NCBI RefSeq assembly: GCF_001039355.2
Contig: NW_019774859.1
Location: forward strand, 186,001-250,000
From: Lingula anatina
Lineage: Eukaryota; Brachiopoda; Lingulata; Lingulida; Lingulidae
Reading direction: 5' to 3'
DNA length: 64,000 nucleotides
Positions 40,825 to 50,500 of the stretch are shown one piece after another. The notes beneath the pieces were generated by a model. It was not told where the DNA came from. It made no database searches and worked only from the letters and a program-made list of their open reading frames with translations. Position numbers and translations under genes: made by a program. The number at the start of each line of letters is the position of its first letter. The first letter of the stretch is position 1.

Positions 40825-42416
40825 GACAGTTTCCTGGCCTAGTTGACTAGGATTTCCATGAGAATGCTGTAACACTGTTCCTGATAGAGTAAGATGTTCG
40901 CAAGTGGCCATGTAACGTTGGCAATTAACTTTTTGGCCCGGGAACCTGACTAAGGTATTTTTTTTTAAATTTTTGTTTCATTTTCTTTGCCAAAAGTTTT
41001 GTTTTATTTTGGCACCATTATAATTTTGGTCGATGAACGATGGAAAACCGCTTTGAGTTAAGAAAAAAATGGAAAATTTGTAGTTATCATGGGTTTAAGG
41101 AAATGGTATAGCAACTATTGTTTCTGTCCATAACGACGGAAATGACCAGAGAGAAGGAAGGAAACGGGTTTTAAAAAGGTCCGGCAACTTCTCTAGCCCT
41201 AACGGTATTCCCTGTAATTTAAGGCGTGCATTTATTATTATTATTATTATTATTTATACTTTCTGCATATGTAAACAACTTACTCTATACAAGGATGAAA
41301 CCAAACACACTTGATGAACCTAGATTTCAATTCATAAAACAAACATGAGCTCGCACAACAATCTCAAAGGACAATATTAATTTTATATAATGTTGAAATA
41401 ACAGAAATACTACTGTATGAAACCTGCTGTGTGTGAACCCCTTAGACAAGGGACTTTATATTCTAACACTGTGTCGTGTGATAAATAAATAAATAATGGA
41501 ATAGTCAGATAAGCACTTTTACCTGTTCCTGGGGCTTGTTGGTCGACTTCTGTCTGCCAGTAATTTTGTCTGCGTTTTCGTCCAGACCGTATGGCTTTCT
41601 GCCTTCTTTGAGGTACCACACAATACCAAACACTAATATAGCTATGTACAGAGCTGCAGCTATGGCGTAAATGACATTCAGAATAATGAACCATGTCCCA
41701 AGGGTTCGTGTACAAACGTAGTCAGCTCTTACATTTGCCAATGTGCAGTGAAACAACCCCTGGTGCATTGATGGCCAACCCGCAAAAAACACACTGAACA
41801 CTAGCGCCAAAACGGAAAACACCAGTTGGACTACACTCTTGGCCAGGTAAAACCTGCCAAGAAAACGTTTCTTTTCTAGACACTGTCTATATTGCCATAG
41901 TTCTTCATGTTGTTTCTTTAAGTCATCGTAGGCATCAGGAACAGGAGTGGAACCAGGATCTGATATCATACGTTGTATTTCTTCTTGAGTTCCACTTGAC
42001 TTTATTGACCCGTCTGTCCTTGATTTGAAAGTTTTCATTTTAGATTTTGTGATCGGTAAACGGAACCAGAGATTACCGATAAGAGTAAGGATACACGCCA
42101 GAGCAATCAGAATTCCTGAAAAACTTTTTGTGGGAAATCCAAGTTGGGAACTGCATTGTGCATTTACAAAATCAGCATTGGGTAGTGTCGTGGACTGCAA
42201 AGATGAAGCGTTTGTACCGAGGGCTTTTAAGTCGATGTCGCCATTCACTGAGCACCTGACTGCTACATTTACGTGGAGTATCATCGCTATGAAGCCCACT
42301 AATAGCAAAAATGGTCCAATCCACTGTATAACCCTGTCCCACCAACACCGTATGTCGTCTGTGGCGGGGCGGTGCTGAACCTTTTTTTGGAAGTAAGCGT
42401 CAATTTGTGATGTCAT
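13052..42416 (-). CDS. LRRC8-like channel with 33 FN3 domains and a C-terminal C2 domain
   Basis: One minus-strand gene, read from ATG 42416 to TAA 13052. Order: four-helix LRRC8/pannexin-like module (298 residues), linker of about 110 residues in five small exons, 33 FN3 domains, a 12-residue hinge, then C2. Exons sum to about 11,070 nt, or about 3,690 codons. All junctions have GT-AG borders and compatible phases, except one junction (30223/29836) that works only with a donor four bases downstream. FN3 exons are phase 1-1, so domains could be gained or lost without frame change. In LRRC8 both termini are cytosolic, which would put the whole FN3 array and C2 inside the cell; this is inference. 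In vertebrate LRRC8 the same position holds leucine-rich repeats. Main alternative: two adjacent genes (channel and FN3-C2) misjoined, although the phase 0 and phase 1 linker exons join cleanly. Confidence 0.72.
15449..15855. repeat. 203-bp tandem duplication around an N (likely assembly artefact)
   Basis: 15449-15651 and 15653-15855 are identical except at one base (15615 versus 15819), separated by a single N at 15652. The unit includes half of FN3 exon 33 and its donor. Overlapping contig ends joined by a placeholder N explain this better than a real duplication. Confidence 0.85.
15704..24954 (-). CDS. FN3 domains 23-33, one exon each
   Basis: Exons: 23, 24709-24954; 24, 24232-24528; 25, 21122-21406; 26, 20523-20792; 27, 19355-19615; 28, 18858-19136; 29, 18114-18386; 30, 17392-17664; 31, 16875-17141; 32, 16232-16492; 33, 15704-15985. 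Domain 23 (82 codons, with LSWEKPDGDICRYDV) is short and easily missed. Domain 25 is the most diverged: it has extra cysteines and a degenerate PGT turn. A 2.8-kb intron (21407-24231) separates 24 and 25. A partial second copy of exon 33 (15504-15651) abuts an N and is probably an assembly duplicate, so I do not count it. Confidence 0.72.
17963..18091. repeat. Compound (CA)n and (TA)n microsatellite
   Basis: A (CA)n run at about 17963-17997 and a (TA)n run of about 60 bp at 18030-18090, in the intron between FN3 exons 29 and 30. The long ORFs reported across it are repeat artefacts. Confidence 0.95.
20254..20412. mobile_element. Foldback/MITE-like element
   Basis: TAACTCGAAAGCATCGC at 20266-20282 has a perfect 17-bp inverted partner at 20383-20399. 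The outer ends continue imperfectly as CTGGGCCC and its CAGGGTCCC counterpart. Length about 160 bp, intronic (between FN3 exons 26 and 27). No target duplication is evident. Confidence 0.5.
21407..24231. other. Large intron between FN3 exons 24 and 25
   Basis: This 2.8-kb intron of the minus-strand gene holds a non-LTR retrotransposon remnant (22400-22610) and a pair of similar about 55-bp repeats about 94 bp apart (22739-22890, core ATGTCAGTTA). No splice-bounded FN3 exon was found in it on the minus strand. Confidence 0.6.
22400..22610 (+). mobile_element. Non-LTR retrotransposon reverse transcriptase remnant
   Basis: A plus-strand frame reads LGQDEIPTWIVHDFPS followed by a PILAIFNTSLREGHVPAP stretch. 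This matches the usual G(P/Q)D-x-IP-x-W ... I-x-N-x-S-x-x-(E/G)G-x-VP pattern of CR1/jockey-type reverse transcriptases. It ends in a stop at once and is a fossil fragment. Confidence 0.65.
25370..30966 (-). CDS. FN3 domains 13-22, one exon each
   Basis: Exons: 13, 30709-30966; 14, 30223-30489; 15, 29547-29836; 16, 29183-29455; 17, 28686-28952; 18, 28227-28499; 19, 27734-28018; 20, 26441-26842; 21, 25955-26221; 22, 25370-25666. FN3-20 is 134 codons, about 45 longer than its neighbours, because of an acidic Asp/Glu/Asn/Gln-rich insert before LVPGTNYEIR. FN3-15 is 290 nt, not a multiple of three. It joins in frame only if exon 14 ends at GTATAC (four bases beyond the canonical GTAAGT at 30222). 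The intron 26843-27733 region lies between exons 19 and 20 and holds a MITE. Confidence 0.72.
27158..27401. mobile_element. Tc1/mariner-type MITE with TA target duplication
   Basis: The 244-bp element starts CACACACTGGACA and ends with CCAGTGTGTG. The two ends are inverted repeats of about 40 bp sharing AGAAGTGTCACCCC, and TA dinucleotides flank both sides (27156-27157, 27402-27403). It sits in the intron between FN3 exons 19 and 20. Confidence 0.65.
31137..35614 (-). CDS. FN3 domains 4-12, one exon each
   Basis: Exons: 4, 35354-35614; 5, 34839-35126; 6, 34010-34276; 7, 33559-33825; 8, 33082-33354; 9, 32480-32743; 10, 32080-32343; 11, 31623-31886; 12, 31137-31400. Each is a multiple of three and starts and ends in phase 1. 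Typical signature per exon: (D/E/A)P near the start, a W followed by P-x-G in strand B/C, and L-x-PGT-x-Y in strand E/F (for example LDPGTRYEAQI in 9, LLPGTKYEVII in 12). Four of them (9-12) are exactly 264 nt, suggesting recent tandem exon duplication. Domains 10 and 12 keep a TVSN/TVTDN stretch before the last strand. Confidence 0.75.
34335..34475. repeat. TGCTGCAAAT-rich palindromic repeat
   Basis: About ten variants of GCTGCAAAT on both strands are packed into 140 bp, including the perfect palindrome CAGCAAATTTGCTG. Intronic, between FN3 exons 5 and 6. It could be a decayed foldback element. Confidence 0.6.
35763..38165 (-). CDS. FN3 domains 1-3 (domains 2 and 3 split by an intron)
   Basis: FN3-1: 37836-38165 (110 codons). 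FN3-2: 37257-37518 plus 36775-36887, interrupted in phase 2 after the LLPGTLYR turn. FN3-3: 36209-36459 plus 35763-35859, interrupted in phase 0 after the AECCTDNE strand. These are the only FN3 domains of the array encoded by two exons. They also have longer loops than the rest. The intron in FN3-2 carries a C-tract followed by an A-tract of about 58 bases (36680-36747). Confidence 0.7.
36680..36747. repeat. C-tract followed by about 58-bp poly(A)
   Basis: Homopolymer run in the intron splitting FN3-2. It may be a processed-insertion tail or a slippage product. The true length is uncertain in any assembly. Confidence 0.95.
38439..40613 (-). CDS. Five linker exons between channel and FN3 array
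   Basis: Exons 40572-40613 (14 codons), 40137-40187 (17), 39395-39460 (22), 38807-38857 (17) and 38439-38559 (40 plus 1 base). All are phase 0 until the last, which ends in phase 1 and so feeds the FN3 exons. The first four encode an acidic, Gly/Ser/Pro-rich disordered tether. The fifth contains DAAFMVRLLE and a predicted helix, resembling the segment that follows TM4 in LRRC8 (FAFMLHLID). This supports the exon chain and the family call. The last donor is the weak GTTGGT. Confidence 0.65.
39690..40110 (-). mobile_element. 5'-truncated non-LTR retrotransposon, 3' end
   Basis: On the minus strand, about 40020-39900 encodes HEWNKLPVDLRSISSVKDF and a following KKALK segment, the conserved C-terminal tail of CR1/L2-type ORF2 proteins. 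An AT-rich 3' end follows, with an (AAAT)n/(AAT)n tail at 39690-39735, as expected for this class. It lies in the intron between linker exons 2 and 3 of the channel-FN3 gene. Confidence 0.7.
40789..40826. repeat. (AAAT)n microsatellite
   Basis: About nine AATA units, in the intron after the channel exon. Confidence 0.9.
41523..42416 (-). CDS. Exon: LRRC8/pannexin-like four-transmembrane module
   Basis: Single exon of 298 codons. The acceptor is at 42426, leaving a 9-base 5'UTR part, so an upstream non-coding exon is expected. Predicted helices: TM1 about 33-53, TM2 101-118, TM3 191-211, TM4 242-268. Paired extracellular cysteines: C55 and C88 in loop 1, C224 and C235 in loop 2. N69 is a possible glycosylation site. 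Known LRRC8 landmarks have counterparts: WWD before TM1 (25-27), NLWFRLP after TM2 (LRRC8A has NFWFKFP), and the spaced cysteine pair before TM4. The cytosolic loop (about 119-190) is short and charged. Likely role by family: subunit of a hexameric anion or large-pore channel. Channel function here is inferred. Confidence 0.75.
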
Positions 42417-42792
42417 TGTCGCTGACTGAAAATCATAAAAAAGGCAAAAGTCAATTAAATTAAGTTCACCAATTTTAACTAATTTAAAAGAGTAAAAAGA
42501 AATCAAGGATTAAGTTTCCCGTATGTTATGTGCTTACAATCACATCAAACTCAATGCGTATGATATCCCCCTTGCATGGAACAGCCTTCCATTCCTTCGT
42601 ACAATGCAACCTTGGCCCCCGAAGCCTGGGGCTTTTCCTCCACATATCCATCATACTCACATTTATCATATCTTGTAATTATACATGGATAAGGCTTAAT
42701 GCAGATAGATTGATATCTATCATAAAATTGCAACGAGAGATTTGAATATTACAGATGTTTGAAGCAAATCACCTGACCCCCCCCCACCCACC

Positions 42793-42828
42793 NNNNNNNN
42801 NNNNNNNNNNNNNNNNNNNNNNNNNNNN
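42793..42828. other. Assembly gap of 36 N inside a poly-C tract
   Basis: Flanked by C-runs on both sides. The gap probably reflects a homopolymer that could not be assembled. Confidence 1.
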
Positions 42829-43095
42829 CCCCCCCCCCCCCTCCCTTTCAATACTGCGGCTTGTAATCTGATACCGCAGATTACACTATTTCCACGTCGC
42901 AATATCTATACACACATCAGTGTCTCTACGCAGCGTACTTCCCTGTTAAGGTCAGGCTCAGATAAACTGACTATAAACAGGTTTTCTCGGAAGATGAAAA
43001 TATTTATGTAAAAGTGAAAATGGCTACATGTATTTGGCAATTTTTGATGGGATCAGAGGCTACACAGCAGAAAAATAACCGCCATCATTGGTTAA

Positions 43096-43432
43096 AGGGA
43101 TAATAACTCTTCATATGATATCTTATTTCACAATAAAAACATTGTGAACAACTCATAGAAATATAATATATTCTGTTTTACCTCAAAAACAGCAGTTATA
43201 AATATTATTCTGATATCTGAGCGTGTCTTCAGATCACGTGACTTCCATTGATGGCTGTACTCTGTTATAATCTCTTAAGAGATTTTAACAAAAAACAAAA
43301 CTTTTTAGAAAAAAAACAGGGACTAACTTTGAATGTAAAAATGGATTCATTAACCATTGGTAAGTATGGGAAAATTGTTGTTTACTCCAGGAAAATTCAT
43401 TTTTTTGGCCAAAACGAAGAGTTATTATCCCT
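43096..43432. mobile_element. TTAA-flanked MITE (piggyBac/Kolobok-like)
   Basis: The ends AGGGATAATAACTCTTC (43096-43112) and its exact reverse complement (43416-43432) are each flanked by TTAA (43092-43095, 43433-43436). The 337-bp interior has no transposase. TTAA duplication is typical of piggyBac and Kolobok elements. Confidence 0.7.
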
Positions 43433-43452
43433 TTAACTGGGTTTTGTTTTTG

Positions 43453-43484
<32 letters not shown>

Positions 43485-43897
43485 TATTATTATTATTATT
43501 GTTATTATTCTTGTAAAATTGTGCGTGTACATGAGCTCAACTGCGTGCCTGGGTGTTGACGATGACACGTTACATTTCGGTTGTACACTGGATATTATAA
43601 GGTCATAATTACTCCAAAGAGATTTAACAGAAGTCTTAATTTAAACTTTACTTCGCTTACATGTAGAAAAAGAAATATTATATTATATTGCTAGTTGAAA
43701 TTTACTTTCACTCTTATCTTAACTTAATACATTATTTACATACACGTACACGTTGGCTTCGTATCCGCACCCCCCCCCCCTTTCAAATAATCCTGGATCC
43801 GCCCCTGCAGATAGGTAGATGAGTATGCATATATCGCTGTTACAGCTGTATCACCCCTTAAAAAAATTACACGGGTACAGGATTCAGGAGAGAGAAG

Positions 43898-44896
43898 GGG
43901 GAGGGGGGGGGGGGGCTAGCCCCGGCATAAGCATGGCAAACATGATGACATTATCATTGAACAAAATATGGCTTAGAAGGAACACAACTTGCTAAATATT
44001 CAAATAGATCTCAAAAATAACATTGGAAGCGGTTGCTTCCATTACCTCACTTATGTAACATGTAACAACCCTTTCCGCTGCACAATGTGCTGCGTTTGTT
44101 AAAACACTGGGCAGCAGGGTTGCTAACACCGCAAATATAATATTTGTGAACATTAATAAGTCATACTGATTTCGATTTCAACCTTCCTTTTCACCTTACA
44201 AAGCATACTAGCAAATCTAAAGTAAAAATGGTTGAATCTCACACGCTCGAGTCCCAGCCTGTTTACCTGCTTTGATATCTGTCAAAGCAGCTGATAAATA
44301 ATTGTGTTCTTGGAAGGTGTCACATTTATCAGCTGTGCACGGATAGTGTCCCTACAAAGTTATTTTATTAAAAAGCTGACATGTAGACGTGTATGCCTAC
44401 TTGATGTTATCATATAGAACTCCCATAGGTTGTGTTGAGTCAGTGTTCATGAGTGTCCTACACTTTAGGAAATGTGACACCACGGAGACATTAAAACCTT
44501 TCTTGACTTGTGGACTAAATTGTAACATATGTGCATTTTTGCTATAACTAGCTATAACGGAGCAACCAACAGAAAGGGATGACAAAGTAATATCAACATA
44601 TATTTCGCCCTCACACACGCACTTGATAGACCTTTATCTGTGTTAAGCTTATAGATCGTGTCTCAGACTGTTTACCTTCTTTGATATCGGTCAAAACAGC
44701 TGATGAATAATTGTGTTCTTGAAAGGTGTCACATTTATCAGCTGTGCATGGACAGTACATGTACCTCTACAACAGTTTAGTGACTTTGGTAAAATAGCTA
44801 ACATCGAGACGTGTATGCCATGGTACCCCATATACAACAGCTTGCATGCAGTCAGTTGTAATTGTGAATATTTAAAAAAAATCTTTCTCTCTCTCT

Positions 44897-44932
<36 letters not shown>

Positions 44933-47824
44933 GACTCAGTAGTTACGCTTTATAATTTACGAGATCGACCTCGATAGGTATCTTTGCCATTGATAGACGT
45001 AACAACTGCGCTTTATCCATCTATCAAACGTGCCCTTCATCTGAATAACTCCATACAGCAAGTTATTTTTAAACCTTCCTGGAAGGGACAAATGATACCA
45101 ACGTAGCGTTCAAAAACCGGGGGACGATCGACGCAATGTTTTATGTGTCGCTTGTACATACAGAATGAAATGTGGACACTTAACCTCCACCCCCGCCCCC
45201 ACTCCTTGGCTCAATCCGGGAGATAAGGCAGACGCAGGTGACCTCATTGTCCGAAAGTTTTTTTTCATAGGACTTCGGATTCCCTCTGTGTCCCTCTGTG
45301 GGACTGCACTCGTTATTAAGACCAGTGCATTCTTACTTACTATATCTTATTCATATTTGGTGGGCAAGTAATTAGCAAATTTTAAATAAAATATATAAAG
45401 TGAATGTTAACTTTGCACAAAGCACATACAAAGCACACAAGCTCCTATTGTCTCCTGTGCGCACATGTTAACTTGTTGTTGTCATACGACAACTAAAACG
45501 TTAAAACAGAGCATGCATGTCTATTTAAGTGACTGAATGGGATTGAAGGTGACCCTTTTTTGCAGGGAAGGCGGGATTTGATTTGGTGGCACGGCGACGT
45601 AGTGTCACTTTTTGCTATCGCAGTACCGTCAAACTAAGAATACTGCAGTGCTTCCACTTGGCCATGTTTCGAAATGTGAACTGAAGCTCCTGCCCCCCCC
45701 CCCACCCCCCCACACACACACACACACGGACACAAACTGATCAAATCAAGATGGAGCCCACGCTCAGTACGTGTGTATTAAAAACACATCTATGAAATAG
45801 TTTTCTCATTTTTAATCTGTTGAAAGAATTCCATCAATCATAGGAGGTATCAGTGTGAACAGAATCATTAAATTTACGCTTACTAGTAGGCTACACCTTT
45901 GCGATAATTTTAGCGACAATGGGAAAACAATCTGATCGGTTTTTCCATTGTTGTTAAAGATAGCAACAAAAGCCCCGGATGACTTTTAATAAAAATCAAG
46001 TAGCATTTCAGTGTATACGCTTCCGTTTCAATCTCTAACTAAGGATGTATCACACACGTAGGCCTACACACACGCGCGCGCACGCACAAGCACATACAAT
46101 TTTTGTGGGCAATCTGATTGTTTCTAAATATATTAAACTCTTGTATTTCTCACCGTCAAGAATTCTTTTTCTTACTAAGCAATACATTGTTTAGTCTAAT
46201 ATAGTATCTATAAGTTTTATGTTTGGAATGTGCTCATGTAAACTAAACCCTACTATAACGCTTAAACTGGGGGAATAATTTATAAACAAATGCACGAAAA
46301 AGCATGCCCATGTGCACTACTATATAAATATATTGATGTGGCCCAACGTTAACCAGACAAGCGTGCGACCTACATATACAGTCTCTGTATAGTATTTGGA
46401 TTAAGTCAATATAACCCTACCACATGTACATACCCAGTATACACACTACTGGGTCGAATGACATTCATATTATATACACTGATAACAGTAAGAGGACATT
46501 GCGAGTAAGCGACTGCGGTCACTTGACAATGTCCTCATATTTATATCAGTAGGCCTATTCTTACTTACATGTACGTGTACTTAAACTTGGCTACAGATGT
46601 GTAAGACCGGTCTTCTGTATACCCACTTCTACAGCAACCATCACCACATCAAAAGAGGAGACCAGACGCTAGCGTTGAAATATTTCATGGCGATAAGCTC
46701 GGAATCCTGGCTGTTAATGCGGGGTAAGTGTTCGGTGCGAGGGTCTGGTATTTCCAACCAACCCACTCAGTTGAAATCAGTTTGAGCATGCGTTGTTCAG
46801 TATAATTGGTTGAAATGGGGATTTTTTTTACGTTGGGAAGACATTAACAGTAGCCCACATTCTATATGCCCAACTTACGTTGCAATAGCAGTTACAATTA
46901 ATTTCGAGAAATATTGTGTAGATGATAAAAAAGAGCGGAATATATGATATAAATTTTATAAATTTAATCACCACTACTACAACTCTTCATGGCGTCTCTC
47001 GATCTCTACCCAGCCGTGGTCTAACTGAACGCGCTTTGGAGATTACCCGGTAAACAAAAAAGGTATAGCCAGGTTTAACTTGGGATTTACTAATAAAAAA
47101 GGTAAAAATCAAATATTCATATTAATAGATTGCAGTGACTAGGAGCTTAATTAAATTATTATCTTGCTAGAAATATAAATCAATAGGGACAGGCCTCTAA
47201 TTTAAACAATGAGTTTGACGCATATTCAATCCAAATAATAACAGTAGGGCCTAATAGTAAATCAGGATTTGGCATTGATGACATTGATATGATTGATAAA
47301 AATCATATACCCCCACAGTCAGTATTTAAGACGCCCCCTCCCCTCTTTTTACATTTCGTGGAATTGGATTTTTTTGATATCTAGATGTAGGCCTATAAAA
47401 TTTTTCCTCGTCAGAGTAGGCAAAATGGGGATTCCCAAGACATCAGAAGCGCATGCGCGTGTATAAAAATAGCAACACTGGAAATTTTGCTAAGGAGTAA
47501 TAGGAAGTGTGAAAGAAAAAGCGCCATTGGTCTCTTATATGGACGAATTCGTCTTAGAAAGAGAGGTAATTCCATGTCAAGTGTAAGGCGTTGAATTGTT
47601 GTGTTGTAGATCGACTATCGACGCAAGGCTAAATCCTAGAAATTATCTCGAAAGATCTTGAAAGTGGCTCGGGCCTACAAATAGGTCAGTCGCTCTGTGA
47701 AGGTCGAATGCGCCTACTGATCAGGTGACTATCCGATCGTAATACAGAGTATATGGATCATAAATAACCCATGTCTTGTGCATGTTTTAAACGATAAAGC
47801 AATTTCATTTATTATATGTGTGTG

Positions 47825-47858
<34 letters not shown>

Positions 47859-48389
47859 GGACCCGTGCGTATATTTTTCCTTGCGGTTGTAGGCTATTTG
47901 TGCTTGAGGGATAGGGGAAAAGACATAATAAGGTAGGCTTATCCTAGCTACCTGTAGCAGACTAGGGCAAATTAACCATAACGTGCGATATGCCTGCTAT
48001 TGTGAGTGTTAAATTGCATTGTTTAGGGCCTATCCACCAACCACATCCACAGGCTACGCCCCTGCTTCGCTTATTTATTTTATTATGGATAGGCCTATAT
48101 AGGCCTACTGGTATCCTACTGGGTAGACCAATAGGGACCTATCTTTGATGTTAAAATACAGCATGCCTATTTACATTAATTTTAAGAAACATTCCATAAA
48201 TGCGTGGTTTAGTATGCAATGAAAGAAGGGAGTTATTTAGAAAGCTATCGAGATGAATGATTAGTATGCCTACATCTCTGGTGGCTCCATGATTTTTCAA
48301 AAATCAACAGACGAGGTCAGATTAATTATATTATGAACTGGGTAGGGCCTATATGTAGGTACAGCTACGGTATTATTGTATGGTTCTGT
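43898..48389 (+). repeat. Segmental duplication, copy B
   Basis: Partner of 1-4409. The match breaks at the single N (48390). After a short unmatched stretch, homology to copy A resumes at 48470, aligning with 8421: the last codons of the caspase gene and its flank. Copy B therefore lacks about 4 kb that hold the whole caspase gene. The segment 46020-48389 is almost identical to copy A. 43898 to about 46000 is much more diverged and includes CT (44883-44930) and C/CA-rich runs (45691-45727). Confidence 0.93.
47449..47470 (+). promoter_or_regulatory. NRF1-type site plus TATA box (promoter, copy B)
   Basis: GCGCATGCGC at 47449-47458 and TATAAAAAT at 47462-47470, identical to copy A. The associated non-coding exon ends at 47565 (donor GTAATT). 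The next good acceptor on this strand is TTCTGCTAG before 48736, so this promoter probably drives the HEPN gene. Confidence 0.55.
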
Positions 48390-48756
48390 NCTGTTTATTA
48401 GATCTTAGATTCAATGAAACGCACATACAAACGAGCGCGGGCACACACCTACACACGTAGAGATAGAGATGGGAAGGAGAAGAAGCTAGAGATGAGAAAT
48501 GTCTATGACCAAATTTTCAATGTTCTTTTGTCATATTTGTACGCCACTTTGATAACTATGCAGAGAAATATTGTCTTTTGGAACTTATATTACCCGCATT
48601 CGTTATAAAATGATTTGACTAATTTATCAACATTGTTTCTTCAATGTTTTATTTTGCGAAGTCAATGTTAAAGCACCGCGGATTAAAACTGCATTTAACA
48701 GTGAAATTTTTATACATTTTTTTTTATTCTGCTAGGTTAACAATGAGGTGTCGCAG

Positions 48757-50263
48757 ATGTCAACTGTGCAGGGCAGAAAACAGGCTTCAGTGTTGGATTG
48801 CAGCTTACGAAAGAAGGTTTTCTTCAACGTATCTCGTAGTAAGTTTTACAAAAAATATTTAGTGTCTGATTTATATTAATTATTCAAACACATCGGTTAT
48901 GATATTCTGCCAACACTGTACATGCACACGGTGGTATGATTCATAATAAAATGTAACTTTCATTTAAGTTGCAGATACAGAGAGTGAACATGATGTATCC
49001 CATGATATTGAGAATTCACAGAGTCAGTCTTTCCGACCGCGTCACAATTTTCCACATATGCCATTCAATATTAGCCACCCAGAAAATACAGGTGTGCAAT
49101 CATCAAATGTTTCCAGACCCCCTGGACCTGTCTTCCCATCCGCCATCTATCCAGAGGGTACCCACGGTAATCAACCATATTACGATAACATTGGTTATAT
49201 GCCTCAAGGGCACCAGGGTTATCTCCAAGGATCAGCGCGCTTTCAGACCTCTCTGTCGTCGGTTCCTATCGGTGCCTTCCCAATGCAGTCCCCAGAATAC
49301 GCTCCGGGGGTTCCCCATCAGTTGCAGGGAGCCATAGGTGGGCATCCATCGCAAATGATGTCCGCTACAAAAAAAGTTCAAACAAATACAACTCTAAACA
49401 CCGGCTTCCTGTACCCGTACTTCCCGTACGCAACCAACCAACCCACGTATGCTAGTTACCAAACACACGGTGTCGGAAACGCCTCATTTGCTCAACTGTC
49501 GCAAACCGCGGCGATTACTCCGCCACAGAATCCTTGCACACCCCCGGTGAACACAAACCCTGGTGTTGCCCAGTCAAAGCCAGTTGGTTGTTTGCCTCAA
49601 CAAATGCAATACCACGCCAGGCTCGCATATCTCGTCCAACATGAAGGTACACGTGTGTTTCGTAAGTTCTTCCTACGTGATATCGTCATTCCGAAACTAA
49701 AGAGCGTTGGTCAGTACAACTTGGGCGCTTCAGAAAACCAGACGTTGAATGTATTTCTTGCACTCTCCGATATAAAAAATTGTCTCACACTACTAAAGAA
49801 GCCAAAGGGAAAAGTTATGTTCCCTCAACAGTATGACCAATTGTATCCATCCAGTGGACAAGCAGATATAAAACGTTTTGATATTTCCCTCTTATTCATT
49901 TTAATAAGAAACCTCCACCCCAATGGAAAGAACTTAAGTTGGGTCTTAAAGCCTGGTCAAGCATCCCAAGGAGACATCGACCACATCATCAAGATAAGAG
50001 ACATCAGAAATAACATCTTTCATGACGGAAAATTCGAGCTGGATGAGGCTAAGTTTGAAGATATGTGGAGAGATGCTTCCGGTGCAATTTTGTCGCTAGG
50101 TGGCAAACAAGACAAGATTGATTGGATCAAAATGAACAATTTTAACGAAGAGAAATTTAGACAATTGATCAAAAGCGTCACAGCTTCAGACCAGATTCTT
50201 CAAAAACTGGATGAAATATTAATGTTTCTTCGATCACACGGCTTGGGATATAACGGGCAATGA
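48757..50263 (+). CDS. DZIP3-like HEPN domain protein, 456 residues
   Basis: Two coding exons: 48757-48838 (27 codons plus 1 base, donor GTAAGT) and 48975-50263 (acceptor TTGCAG). The ATG was chosen because the paralogous exon at 8663 keeps the same frame and start. Residues 28 to about 240 are a Pro/Gln/Tyr/Ser-rich disordered region. The C-terminal 220 residues match the HEPN domain of DZIP3/hRUL138-like proteins: ARLAYLVQHEGTRVFRKFF, DISLLFILIRNLHP, then IRDIRNNIFHDG and FEDMWRDASGAI. The R-x4-H pair (R372, H377) is the signature of HEPN RNases. No RING is present, unlike vertebrate DZIP3, and no TPR or NACHT partner domain is fused. Likely a cytosolic RNA-related or innate immunity factor; the substrate is unknown. 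Single N at 48390 upstream. Confidence 0.8.
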
Positions 50264-50494
50264 CAACATTAACGGTTGAAATTCCGTGTGCACGAGAATG
50301 GCACAAATTTATAAAAGCTATTGTAATAATGGCTGCATGACAATCGGGTTTTCCGAACGTGCATTTTGTGTATGCATTGAAGACATACATCGCTGCATAC
50401 ATATGCATATAATTACTTTAATTGATTTAAATGTTTGGGCTCAAAGTAAGGTAATGTAAATAGAAATCGCGATTTACCAACATTGTATAATGAT

Positions 50495-50500
50495 AATAAA
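50495..50500 (+). terminator. Candidate poly(A) signal of the HEPN gene
   Basis: AATAAA about 230 bases after the stop codon at 50263. Confidence 0.4.

Larger units (their letters stand above)
42426..43897. other. Upstream region of the channel-FN3 gene
   Basis: This should contain the promoter and a 5'UTR exon of the minus-strand gene, but no TATA or NRF1 site stands out. It holds an N gap (42793-42828) inside poly-C, a TTAA-type MITE (43096-43432), an (AAT)n run (43458-43510) and a C-tract near 43771. Confidence 0.5.
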
